Source: an uncultured Gammaproteobacteria bacterium (GTDB lineage Bacteria; Pseudomonadota; Gammaproteobacteria; HK1). From it: 64,000 nt of DNA. Below are positions 34,620 to 43,294 of the stretch, piece by piece. Position 1 is the stretch's first letter. Each line of letters opens with the position of its first letter. The position numbers and the translations under genes are program-made. The notes below the pieces were generated by a model that ran no database searches, had not been told where the DNA came from, and saw only the letters and a list, made by a program, of their open reading frames with translations. The stretch is from positions 2,037,001 through 2,101,000 of the forward strand of contig OY282353.1 of the NCBI GenBank assembly GCA_958295465.1, given 5' to 3'.

Positions 34620-37517
34620 TCACTTCGACGATCTTGCGAGCGCCTGCAGAAGGTTCCACGCGGTGGCGAACGGTACGTCGTCGAAGGTCCCGCCCTCGTT
34701 CACCGAGCCCAGCACCGAGAGGGCGCGGGTCGCCTGCTCGTCGCCGCCCGCCGCCTCCTTGAGCCGTTCGAGCGCCGCCGCGAACGGCGTGTCGAGCGCA
34801 TCGCCGAGGTGGGCTTCCACCAGATCCGCGACATGCCCGACGTGGCCGCTGAGCGGCCCGTCGTCGGGGCGGCGGAAGATGCCGCGGATCCCGTCGCGGG
34901 CCAGACGATCCCGCAGCCCCTCGGGCAGGGACTGGGCCACGCCTTCCAGCGCCTCCCCGATCCCGAACCCTGACGTGAAGAGCTGGCGGATGTTGTCCAC
35001 GGTGCCGCCGTCGCCGCCGTACATCCGGATGTGGGCGCCGGTCAGGGCGGTGCCCATGGCCTTGGCCTGGTCGATGTGGATGTCGCGCTCGGCCTCGATG
35101 TGCAGCCTGGCGAGCTCCAGGAAGGTCGCGGACTCGTTGTACTTCTTGAGCGCGTCGGCCTTGGCCTCGATCCCCACCGCTTCCGCTTCGAGCCGGCGCT
35201 GGACGTTCTCGACCCTCAACGCCTCGATGTGCACCTCGGCACGCCCCACCGCGCCGGCTTCCCGCTCGACCCCCTCCGCCGTGATCTGCTGGGCCTCGCT
35301 GGTGGCGCGGGCGCGGGTCACGGTGGCCTCGGCCTCGCGCTCCGCCGCGAGGCTGCGGGACTCGGCCTGGGTGAGCATGTGCATGCGCGTGATCTGCGCC
35401 TTGTTCTCCTCCTCGATCCGGCGGGTGTCGGCGTCCTTCTCGGCCCGGATGCGGTCGATCTCCCTCTGGCGGGTGGCGTCCGCGACGCGGCGCACGGACT
35501 CCGCGTCGTGCTCCGCCTGCTCGCGCTGCGCGGTCATCTCCAGGCGGTGGGCCTCGGCCTGCTCCAGCTCGCGGGTCTTCGCGGCCAGTGCGATCTGGCG
35601 GTCCCGCTCTTCCTGCTCGCGGGCGAGGAAGCGCCGGATGTCCGCCTGCTCGCGCTCCTGCTCCTTCCCGATGAGGGCGATCTCGCGCTCGCGCTCCTCG
35701 ACCTCCACCGCCAGCGCCTTCTTCACCCGGGCCCGCTCGACCTCCTCGTCCTTGCCCGTGAGGGCGATCTCGCGCCCGCGCTCCTCGACCTCCACCGCCA
35801 GCGCCTTCTTCACCCGGGCCCGCTCGACCTCCTCGTCCTTGCTCGTGAGGGCAATTTCACGCCCGCGCTCCTCGACCTCCACCGCGAGGCGCCGCTGCAC
35901 CTCGGCCTGCTCCAGCTCGGCCGCCTTCGCGGCCAGCGCGATGTCGCGGTCCCGCTCCTCGGTCTCGCGCGCCAGCCCACGCCGGATCTCCGCCGCTTCG
36001 CGCTGGCGGGTCTCCTCGATGATCGCGACCTCCTTCCGGATCTGCGCGGCTTCCAGGGCCTGGGCCTTGGCGATCTCCTCCTGCTCGACCTGCCAGCGCT
36101 GCTCCAGGATGAAGCGCTGCTGCTCGCTCAGCACCCGCGCCCGCTCGTTGGCGACCTCCCGTTCCTGTTGCGTCTGGGCGAACGTCTCGTCCTTGTCGAT
36201 CTCCAGCATCGCGAGACGGGTCTCCAGGCTGCGCCGGCGGACCGAGAGCGCAGTCGCCTCCGAGGACTGGTGCCGTTCGTCGCGAGCCGCCTCTTCGCGC
36301 GCCATCACCGCGGTGGTGCGGTCGATGTCCGCCACCTCGCGCGCCTGCTCCTTGCCGATGAGCTCGATCTCCTTGTCCTTCTCGGCCCGTTCGCGGGCGA
36401 GGGCGCGGGCGATTCCGGCCAGCTCCTCCTCCTCCGCCTTCGCCACCAGCGCGATGCGGCGGTCGTGCTCCGCGCGCTCCTCCGCGAGCTTGCGCCGGAT
36501 GTTGACGAGCTGCTCTTCCTCGGTCTTCGCGACCAGCTCGATCTCCCGGTCGCGACGCGCCTTTTCAAGCTCCAGGGTCTTTCGGATCTCCGCCGCCTCG
36601 CGGCGCCGGCTCTCCTCGGTGGCGCTCACGTCGCGCTCCGCCCGCAGGCGTTCCAGCGCCTGCTCGTTGTCGATCTCCTTCTGCTCCACCGCCATGCGCT
36701 GGTCGAGCACGTACATCTGCTTGTTGCCGATCTGCTGGGCCTGCTCGTTGGCGACCTCCCGGTCCTGATGGGCGCGCGCGAACGCCTCCTGCTTCTCGAT
36801 CTCCAGCAGCTCCAACTGGGTGTCGAGCTCGCGCTGGCGGATGGAGACGGTGGTGCGCTTCTCGGTGTTGTGCACCTGACGCCGCGCATCGGAGGTGATC
36901 GCGGTGATGACCTTCAGGCCCTCCGCGTCGAACACGTTGTCCTTGTCGAAGAACTCCTTGGCGCTCTGCTCCAGGGTGACGATGGTGACCTCTTCCAGCG
37001 TGAGGCCGTTGGCGTGGAAGCTCTCGACCACGCTCGTCTGCACCGCCTTGGCGAAGGCGTCGCGGTTCTCGTGCAGCTCGCTCAGAGTCTTAGTGGCCGC
37101 GTAGCTGCGCAGGGCGCTGACGATCTTGGCTTCCAGGAGGTTGCGGACCTTCTCGGTGTCGAAGGTGCGCTCGCCGAGGCTGCGGGCGGCGGCCAGCAGG
37201 TCGTCCTCGCTCCGCCCGACGTGTGCATACAGCTCGGCCACCACGTCGATCCGGATCTTGTCGGACGTGAGCACCGCCTGGTCGCGCGAGCGGCTGACGA
37301 TGAGCTTGATGGTCTCCAGCGAGACCCAGGCCACCTCGTGGAACACCGGCAGGACGATCGCCCCGCGGCCCAGGCAGACTTTGGTGCCGAGGTAGCCGGT
37401 ACGGATGAACCCCATGTTGGCGGGCGCCCGCTTGTAGACCCAGATCGAGATGACGTAGAGGATCGCGATCAGGACGATCACGAGGAATATGAGGGTAATC
37501 AGGAGTTCCGCGGTCAT
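34620..37517 (-). CDS. Giant flotillin-like SPFH protein with long coiled coil
   Basis: The 965-residue protein has an N-terminal membrane span (about residues 5-27, LLITLIFLVIVLIAILYVI) and an SPFH/flotillin domain (about 30-210: GYLGTKVCLGRGAIVLPVFH, SRDQAVLTSDKIRIDVVAEL, KIVSALRSYAATKTLSELHE, LEEVTIVTLEQSAKEFFD). About 600 residues of Glu/Arg-rich coiled coil follow, then a conserved flotillin-like end (AEGVEREAGAVGRAE, ADALKKYNESATFLELAR) and a ~100-residue C-terminal region. Usual flotillins are near 500-670 residues. The extra length comes from tandem 29-residue repeats. It probably scaffolds membrane microdomains. It is first in a three-gene set with the two unknown genes downstream. 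Confidence 0.88.
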   Translation of the reverse strand: MTAELLITLIFLVIVLIAILYVISIWVYKRAPANMGFIRTGYLGTKVCLGRGAIVLPVFHEVAWVSLETIKLIVSRSRDQAVLTSDKIRIDVVAELYAHVGRSEDDLLAAARSLGERTFDTEKVRNLLEAKIVSALRSYAATKTLSELHENRDAFAKAVQTSVVESFHANGLTLEEVTIVTLEQSAKEFFDKDNVFDAEGLKVITAITSDARRQVHNTEKRTTVSIRQRELDTQLELLEIEKQEAFARAHQDREVANEQAQQIGNKQMYVLDQRMAVEQKEIDNEQALERLRAERDVSATEESRRREAAEIRKTLELEKARRDREIELVAKTEEEQLVNIRRKLAEERAEHDRRIALVAKAEEEELAGIARALARERAEKDKEIELIGKEQAREVADIDRTTAVMAREEAARDERHQSSEATALSVRRRSLETRLAMLEIDKDETFAQTQQEREVANERARVLSEQQRFILEQRWQVEQEEIAKAQALEAAQIRKEVAIIEETRQREAAEIRRGLARETEERDRDIALAAKAAELEQAEVQRRLAVEVEERGREIALTSKDEEVERARVKKALAVEVEERGREIALTGKDEEVERARVKKALAVEVEEREREIALIGKEQEREQADIRRFLAREQEERDRQIALAAKTRELEQAEAHRLEMTAQREQAEHDAESVRRVADATRQREIDRIRAEKDADTRRIEEENKAQITRMHMLTQAESRSLAAEREAEATVTRARATSEAQQITAEGVEREAGAVGRAEVHIEALRVENVQRRLEAEAVGIEAKADALKKYNESATFLELARLHIEAERDIHIDQAKAMGTALTGAHIRMYGGDGGTVDNIRQLFTSGFGIGEALEGVAQSLPEGLRDRLARDGIRGIFRRPDDGPLSGHVGHVADLVEAHLGDALDTPFAAALERLKEAAGGDEQATRALSVLGSVNEGGTFDDVPFATAWNLLQALARSSK
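35691..35951 (-). repeat. In-frame 87-bp tandem repeats within the flotillin-like gene
   Basis: Copies start at 35691, 35778 and 35865 (exact 87-bp steps); the first two are nearly identical and the third more diverged. Each codes 29 residues of the type ALAVEVEERGREIAL plus a KDEEVERARVKK-like part. Further diverged copies extend both ways. The near identity of the first two points to recent expansion. Confidence 0.85.
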
Positions 37518-37636
37518 GGTCGGTCCGTTCTCGTCTGAGGTTTCCGTTCAGTGAACCAGAGCGGCCCGGCTTTGCCCGCGCACTCCCTGGTCTCGAAGCA
37601 TCGAGGTAGACCCTGATCGTTGAAACCGTGGCTACC

Positions 37637-37822
37637 TTATTTCATACAGGCTGGACAATAGCGGGGTTTTTCGCCTTGGTGCCTCACATGCTGTTCTGCA
37701 TCATCAAGAGAGTCGAACTTCTCGTACTCATGATTCTTCGAGCCGCCGTGTTTCCGCAAGTGGCCGCAACTGGAATGATGGACTGTATAGCCCTTTCGAT
37801 CCTGACACGTGATGCAAGGCAT
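37637..37822 (-). CDS. Small cysteine-rich putative zinc-binding protein
   Basis: The 61-residue protein starts MPCITCQDRKGYTVHHSSCG and ends GEKPRYCPACMK. Two CxxC pairs with HH, C and H between them suggest one or two zinc sites. The middle (HEYEKFDSLDDAEQHVRHQ) is a short helix. GGAG lies ten bases before the start at 37822. It follows hyuB on the same strand, 56 bp downstream, so it may be co-transcribed, though a role there is not evident. Confidence 0.6.
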   Translation of the reverse strand: MPCITCQDRKGYTVHHSSCGHLRKHGGSKNHEYEKFDSLDDAEQHVRHQGEKPRYCPACMK

Positions 37823-37878
37823 ATCGGATCTCCTCCGACGCTGTGTTGTGGACGTTCCCGTAGCCCTCCGGTGCGTCC

Positions 37879-40044
37879 TTAATCGGCGGCCTCCGGCAGC
37901 ATCCGGCGTGTCCATTCGGGCTCGCCGAAATCATAGGTGGGCAGCGGCCCGCGCGATCGGCGGATCGACTCGCGCCTGGCCTCCGTGGCGGCTTCGTCCA
38001 GCTTGAGCGCATCGCCCGCCAGCACGACACCGTAGTCACGTTCCGCCGCCTGCGCGGTCATCAGCTTGCGGGCGACGTCCGCGCGTACCCGGGCGGGGTC
38101 GCGCTCCAGGGGATCGCCCCAGCCGCCGCCGCCCGCGGTGCGGAACACGATCCGATCCCCGGGGGCGACCTGCACGTTGTCCACCTTGGATTCGAGCGGT
38201 GTCCGTCTGCCGTCGGCGCGGATCAGCCATTTCTCGGACACCCCGCCGGGCCTGCCCCCGAGAATACCCCAGGGTTGGGAGCGGTGACGGTCGTCGTGGA
38301 TGGAGATCTCGCCGGGCTCCAGAAGGCGGTAGACCTTCTCCACCCCGTTTCCTCCCCGATGCCGGCCCGCCCCGCCGGTATCCGGCAGACTGGCGTAGCC
38401 CTCGATGATCATGGGGTAGTAGCTCTCGAGGTACTCGCTCGGGATGTTCTCGAACAGCGGCCACCACGAATGCCCGTCCATGCCGTCCCCGATCGGGCGT
38501 CCCGGGATGCCTCCGTAGAGGATTTCCATGAGCTGGAACGGCTGCCCGTCCCGGTCCGTGCCGGAGTAGAGGAAGTGGGGGCTGGACCCGTAACCGGCCG
38601 CGGTGGCCATCTCCGGCGCATGCCGGCTCAGCGCCCCGCCGAGGACGTCGAACTGCCGGGCCAGCGCGTGGGTGCGGCAGCCGAGCGCGGCCGGGAAGTC
38701 CGGATGCACGAGCGAGCCCTTGGGCAGGGTGACGTGGATGAGGTCGTAGAAGCCGTCGTTGAACAGGATCTGGGGGTCGAACACCATGATCATGTAGACC
38801 CCGATGAACATCTTGAACATGCCTTCGTGCAGATAGAAGTTGATCGGGCCGGGCGCCTGGGGGTCGGTGCCGGTCCAGTCGAAATAGGCATGCTCCCCCT
38901 CGCGCCACACCGTGAGCTTCATCCGGAACGGGCCGTTCCCGACCCCGTCGTCGTCGATGTAGTCCTCGAACGACTGCGGCTCGGCCGGCAGGTTCTTCAC
39001 GATCAGGGTGCGCATGGCGCGGTGGGTGCGATCGAGCAGCGCCTCGCAGGCGCGGCGGTAGATCTCGGTCCCGAAGCGTTCGCAGATCTCGATGACCCGC
39101 TTCTCGCCGGTCCGGCTGCCGGCGACGATGGCCATGAGGTCGCTGTAGTTCATCTCCGGGGTGCGGGTGTTGTTCATCAGGATGGCGAGGGCAGCCTCGT
39201 TGGGCTCGCCCCGGGAGTAGATCTTGACCGGAGGGATGCGGATCCCTTCGCCGAAGATCGAGGTCGCGGCGGTGGGCATGCTCCCCGGCACCGGTCCGCC
39301 GACGTCCATCATGTGTCCGAACATCGAGCTGAAGCCGACCAGCTCACCCTGGAAGAAGATCGGGATCAGCACCATCCAGTCGTTGATGTGGCTGATGGCG
39401 CCGCCACACTTGTAGGGATCGCTTTGCAGGATGACGTCGCCCGGCTCCAGCTCGAACGCCTGCTCGGCCAGCATCTCGGGGACGTAGGAGCCGAACTGCC
39501 CCACGATCATCCGGCCCTGGGGGTCGGTGATCATCGGGAATTCGTCGTGCTGCTCGCGGATGACCGGGGACATCGCGGAGCGGAACAGCACCGCGTCCAT
39601 CTCGTGGCGCGCATTGCGCAGCGCGTTCTCGATCAGGTCGAGGGTGACCGGATCGAGGGGCGCGGCCGGGGTGCGAGCCGCGCTTCGCGTCTCCGCGCGC
39701 GGAGCGGGACGGGGTGCCGCCGCGACGTCGCCGGATGGACGCCGGGCCGTCACCGCGGCATCCGGGCGCCGCGAGGGCAAGGCGGGCCTCCCGGCGCCAC
39801 CGGGTTCGGCGGTGGGGGCGGGCGGCGGTGATTCGCGGTGGAGCCGGGGGGCGGTCTCCCCGCCGCCGTTCGTCCCGCCCGCCGGGCCCGGCTCCAGGTC
39901 GCCGTTCGCGGGCGGCAGCCGCTCCGAGTCGAGGCGCGCGGATTCCCGCATCCGGGTCTCGAAAATGCGGTCGAAACGCGCCTTGTTCGCCGCCAGGAGA
40001 TCGTCGAGGGAGACGTTCCGGTTCGGGGGGGTGAGTTCAGCCAT
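37879..40044 (-). CDS. hyuB: Hydantoinase B/oxoprolinase family protein
   Basis: The 721-residue protein contains the HyuB domain from about residue 125: DPVTLDLIENALRNARHEMD, PVIREQHDEFPMITDPQGRM, DPYKCGGAISHINDWMVLIP, and late GGAGRHRGGNGVEKVYRLLE, RTAGGGGWGDPLERD. With HyuA it forms an ATP-dependent ring-opening amidohydrolase or carboxylase of the 5-oxoprolinase/N-methylhydantoinase/acetone carboxylase type. About 85 residues of low-complexity Pro/Ala/Arg-rich sequence precede the domain and are unusual. ATG 40044 has GGGAG eight bases upstream; GTG 40062 is an alternative. Downstream of hyuA with a 267-bp gap. Confidence 0.88.
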   Translation of the reverse strand: MAELTPPNRNVSLDDLLAANKARFDRIFETRMRESARLDSERLPPANGDLEPGPAGGTNGGGETAPRLHRESPPPAPTAEPGGAGRPALPSRRPDAAVTARRPSGDVAAAPRPAPRAETRSAARTPAAPLDPVTLDLIENALRNARHEMDAVLFRSAMSPVIREQHDEFPMITDPQGRMIVGQFGSYVPEMLAEQAFELEPGDVILQSDPYKCGGAISHINDWMVLIPIFFQGELVGFSSMFGHMMDVGGPVPGSMPTAATSIFGEGIRIPPVKIYSRGEPNEAALAILMNNTRTPEMNYSDLMAIVAGSRTGEKRVIEICERFGTEIYRRACEALLDRTHRAMRTLIVKNLPAEPQSFEDYIDDDGVGNGPFRMKLTVWREGEHAYFDWTGTDPQAPGPINFYLHEGMFKMFIGVYMIMVFDPQILFNDGFYDLIHVTLPKGSLVHPDFPAALGCRTHALARQFDVLGGALSRHAPEMATAAGYGSSPHFLYSGTDRDGQPFQLMEILYGGIPGRPIGDGMDGHSWWPLFENIPSEYLESYYPMIIEGYASLPDTGGAGRHRGGNGVEKVYRLLEPGEISIHDDRHRSQPWGILGGRPGGVSEKWLIRADGRRTPLESKVDNVQVAPGDRIVFRTAGGGGWGDPLERDPARVRADVARKLMTAQAAERDYGVVLAGDALKLDEAATEARRESIRRSRGPLPTYDFGEPEWTRRMLPEAAD

Positions 40045-40154
40045 GTCTCGGCTCCCGGTCACAACGTGCAGACGCTATCCCGACCGTGCGCCCGCCGCCC
40101 GGTATGGCAGGAACCGGACTTTCCGGATTCACGCGCTCCGCCCGGAACCGAGGA

Positions 40155-40262
40155 CACACTACCCGTCCCCGCTTTCGCGGGCACCTGCCCGAGGGAATGA
40201 CGGCAACCACGCAGGGACACCACTTCCCGTCATTCCCGCGCAAGCGGGAATCCACATGTCAC
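40155..40262. repeat. REP-like hairpins between hyuA and hyuB
   Basis: Two GC hairpins lie 65 bp apart: CCCCGCTTTCGCGGG (40167-40181) and ATTCCCGCGCAAGCGGGAAT (40232-40251). The second, with flanking CGTC and CCA, has the form of the widespread proteobacterial palindromic unit CGTCATTCCCGC-n-GCGGGAATCCA. GGGAATGACGG at about 40193-40203 is the complementary end of another unit. Such elements can stabilise mRNA ends or limit transcription between the two genes. Confidence 0.65.
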
Positions 40263-40311
40263 GCACGACTCTTTTCGTCATTTTGCACGACACTTCACGG
40301 ATCAGGGATGT

Positions 40312-42360
40312 CTAATTCGCAGGCCTGATGAGAACGTTCAGGTACTCGTCGACCTCCCCGACGTGCCCGGGATGGATGACCGTCGTCGTATCCGGTTGCG
40401 TGACGATGGCCGGTCCACGCACGACGTTGCCCGAACGCAGTCGGGCTCGATCGTAGATCAGCGCCGGTACGAAGTCGCGCCCGAAGAACACGCGGGTCTC
40501 GCCGGTCACGGCTTCGCCGGGGTCGGGTTCGCCGCGCTCGAAGCGGGGAAAACCGACCTTCACCACGCCCGCGGCGCCGATCGCCCGCAAATTGACCAGC
40601 TCGACGGGGTGATCGAGGCGAAAGCCGTAGAGCTGTTCGTGCCGCGCGCCGAATCGCTCGTGCAGCTTCTCCCGGCCGCCGTCGGCCAGGGGATCCGGGG
40701 TCACGTCGAGCGAGAACTCGTACCCCTGCCGGAGATAGCGCACATCCGCCTCGAAGCGCACCGTCTGCTCCGCCTCGGACACTCCCTCGTCGCGCAACCA
40801 GGTCCGCGCCTGCTCGCCGAGCGCCTCCAGCACCGTGCGCACGTCGGCCGGATCGGCTTCGTCGATGGTGCGGATACAGGTGCGCGCGAACTCGTTCTTG
40901 ACGTCCGAGCACAGGAATCCGAGCGCCGACAGCACTCCCGGAGTCGGCGGGACGATGACCGGGAAGCACCCCGCGAGCATGCCCAGCGCATTGCCGTGCA
41001 GCGGGCCGGCGCCACCGAACGCGACCAGGGCGAAGTCGCGCGGGTCGAGGCCCTTCTGCACCGTGACGAGCCGCAGCGCGCCGAACATGTTCTCGTCGAC
41101 GATGTCGAGGATTCCTTTGGCCGCCTGGTAGACGTCCAGGCCGAGGGCGCGGGCGATCTTGCCGACCGCAGCCGAGGCGGCGTCGGTGTCCAGCGCCATC
41201 TCCCCGCCGAGCAGGCTCGGGGGGAGGCGGCCCAACACGACGTTCGCGTCGGTCACCGTCGGCTCGGTGCCGTCCTTGCCGTAGCAGGCGGGCCCAGGCA
41301 CCGCCCCCGCGCTTTGCGGTCCGACCCGAAGCGCTCCGGTCATGGGCACGTGGGCGATCGAACCCCCCCCGGCGCCGACGCTGTGGACCTCCACCGACGG
41401 CACCTTGATCGGGTAGTAGCCGAGCGTGGTCTGCCGGGAGATCGTGGGCGCGCCGTCGCGTACCAGGGAAACGTCGGTCGAGGTGCCTCCCATGTCGAAC
41501 CCCAGCGCGTTGTGGTGCCCCGCGAGCCCGGCCACGAACGCGGCGCCGGACACCCCGCCGGCCGGCCCCGAGAGCATGGTATGGGCCGGCGAATCGCTGG
41601 CCCTGGTGATGCTCATCAGACCGCCGTCGGAGCGCACGATGTGCACGCTGGCGCTCAGGTCGACGGCGCGGAGCTTGTCGTCGAGGCTCTGCAGGTAACG
41701 CCGCATGCTCGGTCGCACGTAGGCGTTCATCACCGTCACCAGGGTGCGCTCGTACTCGCGGAACTCGGGCAGGATCTCGGAGGAGAGCGAGACCGGAACG
41801 TCGGCGCCGGTCTCGATGATCAGTGTCTTGAGCCGCCGCTCGTGGGTGTCGTTGGCGTAGGAATGCATCAACGAGACCGTGATCGACTCCACCCCGGCGT
41901 CGAGCAGCTCGCGGATCGCCTCGCGGGCCTTCGTCTCGTCGAGCGGCCGCAGGATCCGGCCGCGCGCGTCGATCCGCTCCGGAATCCCTCGCGTATGTTC
42001 CAGGTCGGCGAGTGGATCCGGCTTCTTCATGATCATCCAGCCGGCGAGCGGCCCGGGGGTCTGCGAGCGCGCGAGGTGAAGCACCTGCTCGAAGTTCTCG
42101 GTGACCAGCAGCCCCACCTTCGCGCCCTTCTCCTCGAGCACGATGTTGGTCGAGACGGTGGTTCCGTGCAGGACGGTGCGAACGTCGCCCGGCCGCACGT
42201 CGGCGCGGGCCAGCAGGGCAGTGGTGCCGTCGATGATCCCGATGGACTGGTCCTCCGGGGTCGACGGTGTCTTCAGGAGCCGGATCTCGCCGCTGCCCTC
42301 GTCGAGGAGCAGGAGGTCGGTGAAGGTTCCACCGACGTCGATGCCGAGTCGTGCGCTCAT
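40312..42360 (-). CDS. hyuA: Hydantoinase A/oxoprolinase family protein
   Basis: The 682-residue protein has the N-terminal ATP-binding signature RLGIDVGGTFTDLLLLD, then HGTTVSTNIVLEEKGA, DMGGTSTDVSLV, the glycine-rich SVGAGGGSIAHV and FALVAFGGAGPLHG: the full HyuA/5-oxoprolinase A plan. It supplies the ATPase half of a ring-opening amidohydrolase with HyuB. The start at 42360 lies directly downstream of a tandem copy of its own first codons (see the upstream frame at 42371-42412). Confidence 0.9.
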   Translation of the reverse strand: MSARLGIDVGGTFTDLLLLDEGSGEIRLLKTPSTPEDQSIGIIDGTTALLARADVRPGDVRTVLHGTTVSTNIVLEEKGAKVGLLVTENFEQVLHLARSQTPGPLAGWMIMKKPDPLADLEHTRGIPERIDARGRILRPLDETKAREAIRELLDAGVESITVSLMHSYANDTHERRLKTLIIETGADVPVSLSSEILPEFREYERTLVTVMNAYVRPSMRRYLQSLDDKLRAVDLSASVHIVRSDGGLMSITRASDSPAHTMLSGPAGGVSGAAFVAGLAGHHNALGFDMGGTSTDVSLVRDGAPTISRQTTLGYYPIKVPSVEVHSVGAGGGSIAHVPMTGALRVGPQSAGAVPGPACYGKDGTEPTVTDANVVLGRLPPSLLGGEMALDTDAASAAVGKIARALGLDVYQAAKGILDIVDENMFGALRLVTVQKGLDPRDFALVAFGGAGPLHGNALGMLAGCFPVIVPPTPGVLSALGFLCSDVKNEFARTCIRTIDEADPADVRTVLEALGEQARTWLRDEGVSEAEQTVRFEADVRYLRQGYEFSLDVTPDPLADGGREKLHERFGARHEQLYGFRLDHPVELVNLRAIGAAGVVKVGFPRFERGEPDPGEAVTGETRVFFGRDFVPALIYDRARLRSGNVVRGPAIVTQPDTTTVIHPGHVGEVDEYLNVLIRPAN

Positions 42361-42444
42361 CGGCGGGGGCTCACCGGGCCGTTCCCCGGGTGATGCCGAG
42401 GCGTACGCTCATCGGCCGGGGGCTCATTGGGCCGCTTCCGCGGA
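42341..42444. repeat. 52-bp tandem duplication of the hyuA start region
   Basis: Copy one (42341-42392) covers the first hyuA codons and the bases just upstream; copy two (42393-42444) repeats it with few changes. Both, on the minus strand, begin GAGCCCC and include ATGAGCG followed by CTCGGCAT. The 52-bp period is not a multiple of three, so the second start is out of frame with hyuA. Confidence 0.85.
42371..42412 (-). other. Upstream open reading frame created by duplicated hyuA start
   Basis: The duplicated start gives MSVRLGITRGTAR and a TGA at 42371-42373, ten bases before the hyuA ATG at 42360. The duplicated start has the same local context as the real one, so ribosomes may initiate there and reinitiate at hyuA. 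Translation is inferred, not shown. Confidence 0.5.
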
Positions 42445-42544
42445 ATCGCGTGCCTGACATGAGAGATTCGTCTAACATCGCGCCGGTTGAACCGAGTCGA
42501 ACACGGGCGGGGAACCGCCGCACCATACCTTATCCGGTGACGCC

Positions 42545-43066
42545 ATGGCCGACGACCGACCCGAACGCCGCGGAGCCCGATTCTGGATCATTCTCGCCGC
42601 GATCGTCGTCGCGCTGATCTTCCTGTACTTCTACCGGCCGTTCCAGGACTACCTCGCCGCCGCGATCCCCAACGTCCACTTCAGCAACGTCCTGTTCTGG
42701 TTCGCCTCCCTGGTCGGAGTGGTCGCATACGCGGTCGCCCACTGGCAGTCCTTCCGCCAGAACATGTTCCGCGCCGTCACGGAGCTCGACGTGGAGGGAC
42801 TCGTCTACGACACCCTCCAGATCACGGTGCTCGCAGGCGTCATCTTCGTGGCCGGCGCCGCCCTGCAATCGGTCGAAATGCTGGGCGAGCACCTGATGGG
42901 CGGCGGTCCGGTGATCGACGCCGAGTTCGGCCGGCGCCTCGCGTCGATCGTGCTGCTGGTCGTCCTGATCATCCTGTTCTACCTCCTGCACCAGCTCATC
43001 CGCGCCTTCCGACGCGGGTGGCGGCCCCGGCGACCGGGGGCGTCGTCGGGGATCGGTCCGAGGTAG
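42545..43066 (+). CDS. Integral membrane protein of unknown function
   Basis: The 173-residue protein has about four hydrophobic spans (FWIILAAIVVALIFLYFY; VLFWFASLVGVVAYAVAHW; LQITVLAGVIFVAGAAL; ASIVLLVVLIILFYLLHQL). It has short polar ends and a basic C-terminus. No signature is recognised. It is divergent from hyuA, with 184 bp between them that include the 52-bp duplication, and has no partner downstream. Confidence 0.7.
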   Translation: MADDRPERRGARFWIILAAIVVALIFLYFYRPFQDYLAAAIPNVHFSNVLFWFASLVGVVAYAVAHWQSFRQNMFRAVTELDVEGLVYDTLQITVLAGVIFVAGAALQSVEMLGEHLMGGGPVIDAEFGRRLASIVLLVVLIILFYLLHQLIRAFRRGWRPRRPGASSGIGPR

Positions 43067-43294
43067 GCGGTTCCGCCGGCGCGTGCCGACCGGTCTTCCC
43101 GGGAATCCGTCCACTTCCGCTCCCTCTCGAACGATGCCTGGGCGAACGTGATCCGCGTCCGGAATGGCAGCGAACGATGGCGGGGCGCCAGAGGAGGTCA
43201 CTGCAAAGCGGTATGAGTCCCCCTCGCTCCGCAGTCCGGACCGTTTCGAGGGATAATGCCGCACAGGCTGCACATCGGCCCGGTCCCCCGGCGC

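Noticed and set aside
35031..37538. 835-codon plus-strand frame opposite the flotillin-like gene
   Set aside because: Antisense of a regular coiled coil gives a Leu/Asp/Arg-rich frame; no start signals or family, whereas the minus strand encodes a clear SPFH protein.
40155..40262. Hairpins between hyuA and hyuB as a CRISPR array
   Set aside because: Two unlike palindromes without regular spacing or spacers; they fit REP-like elements.
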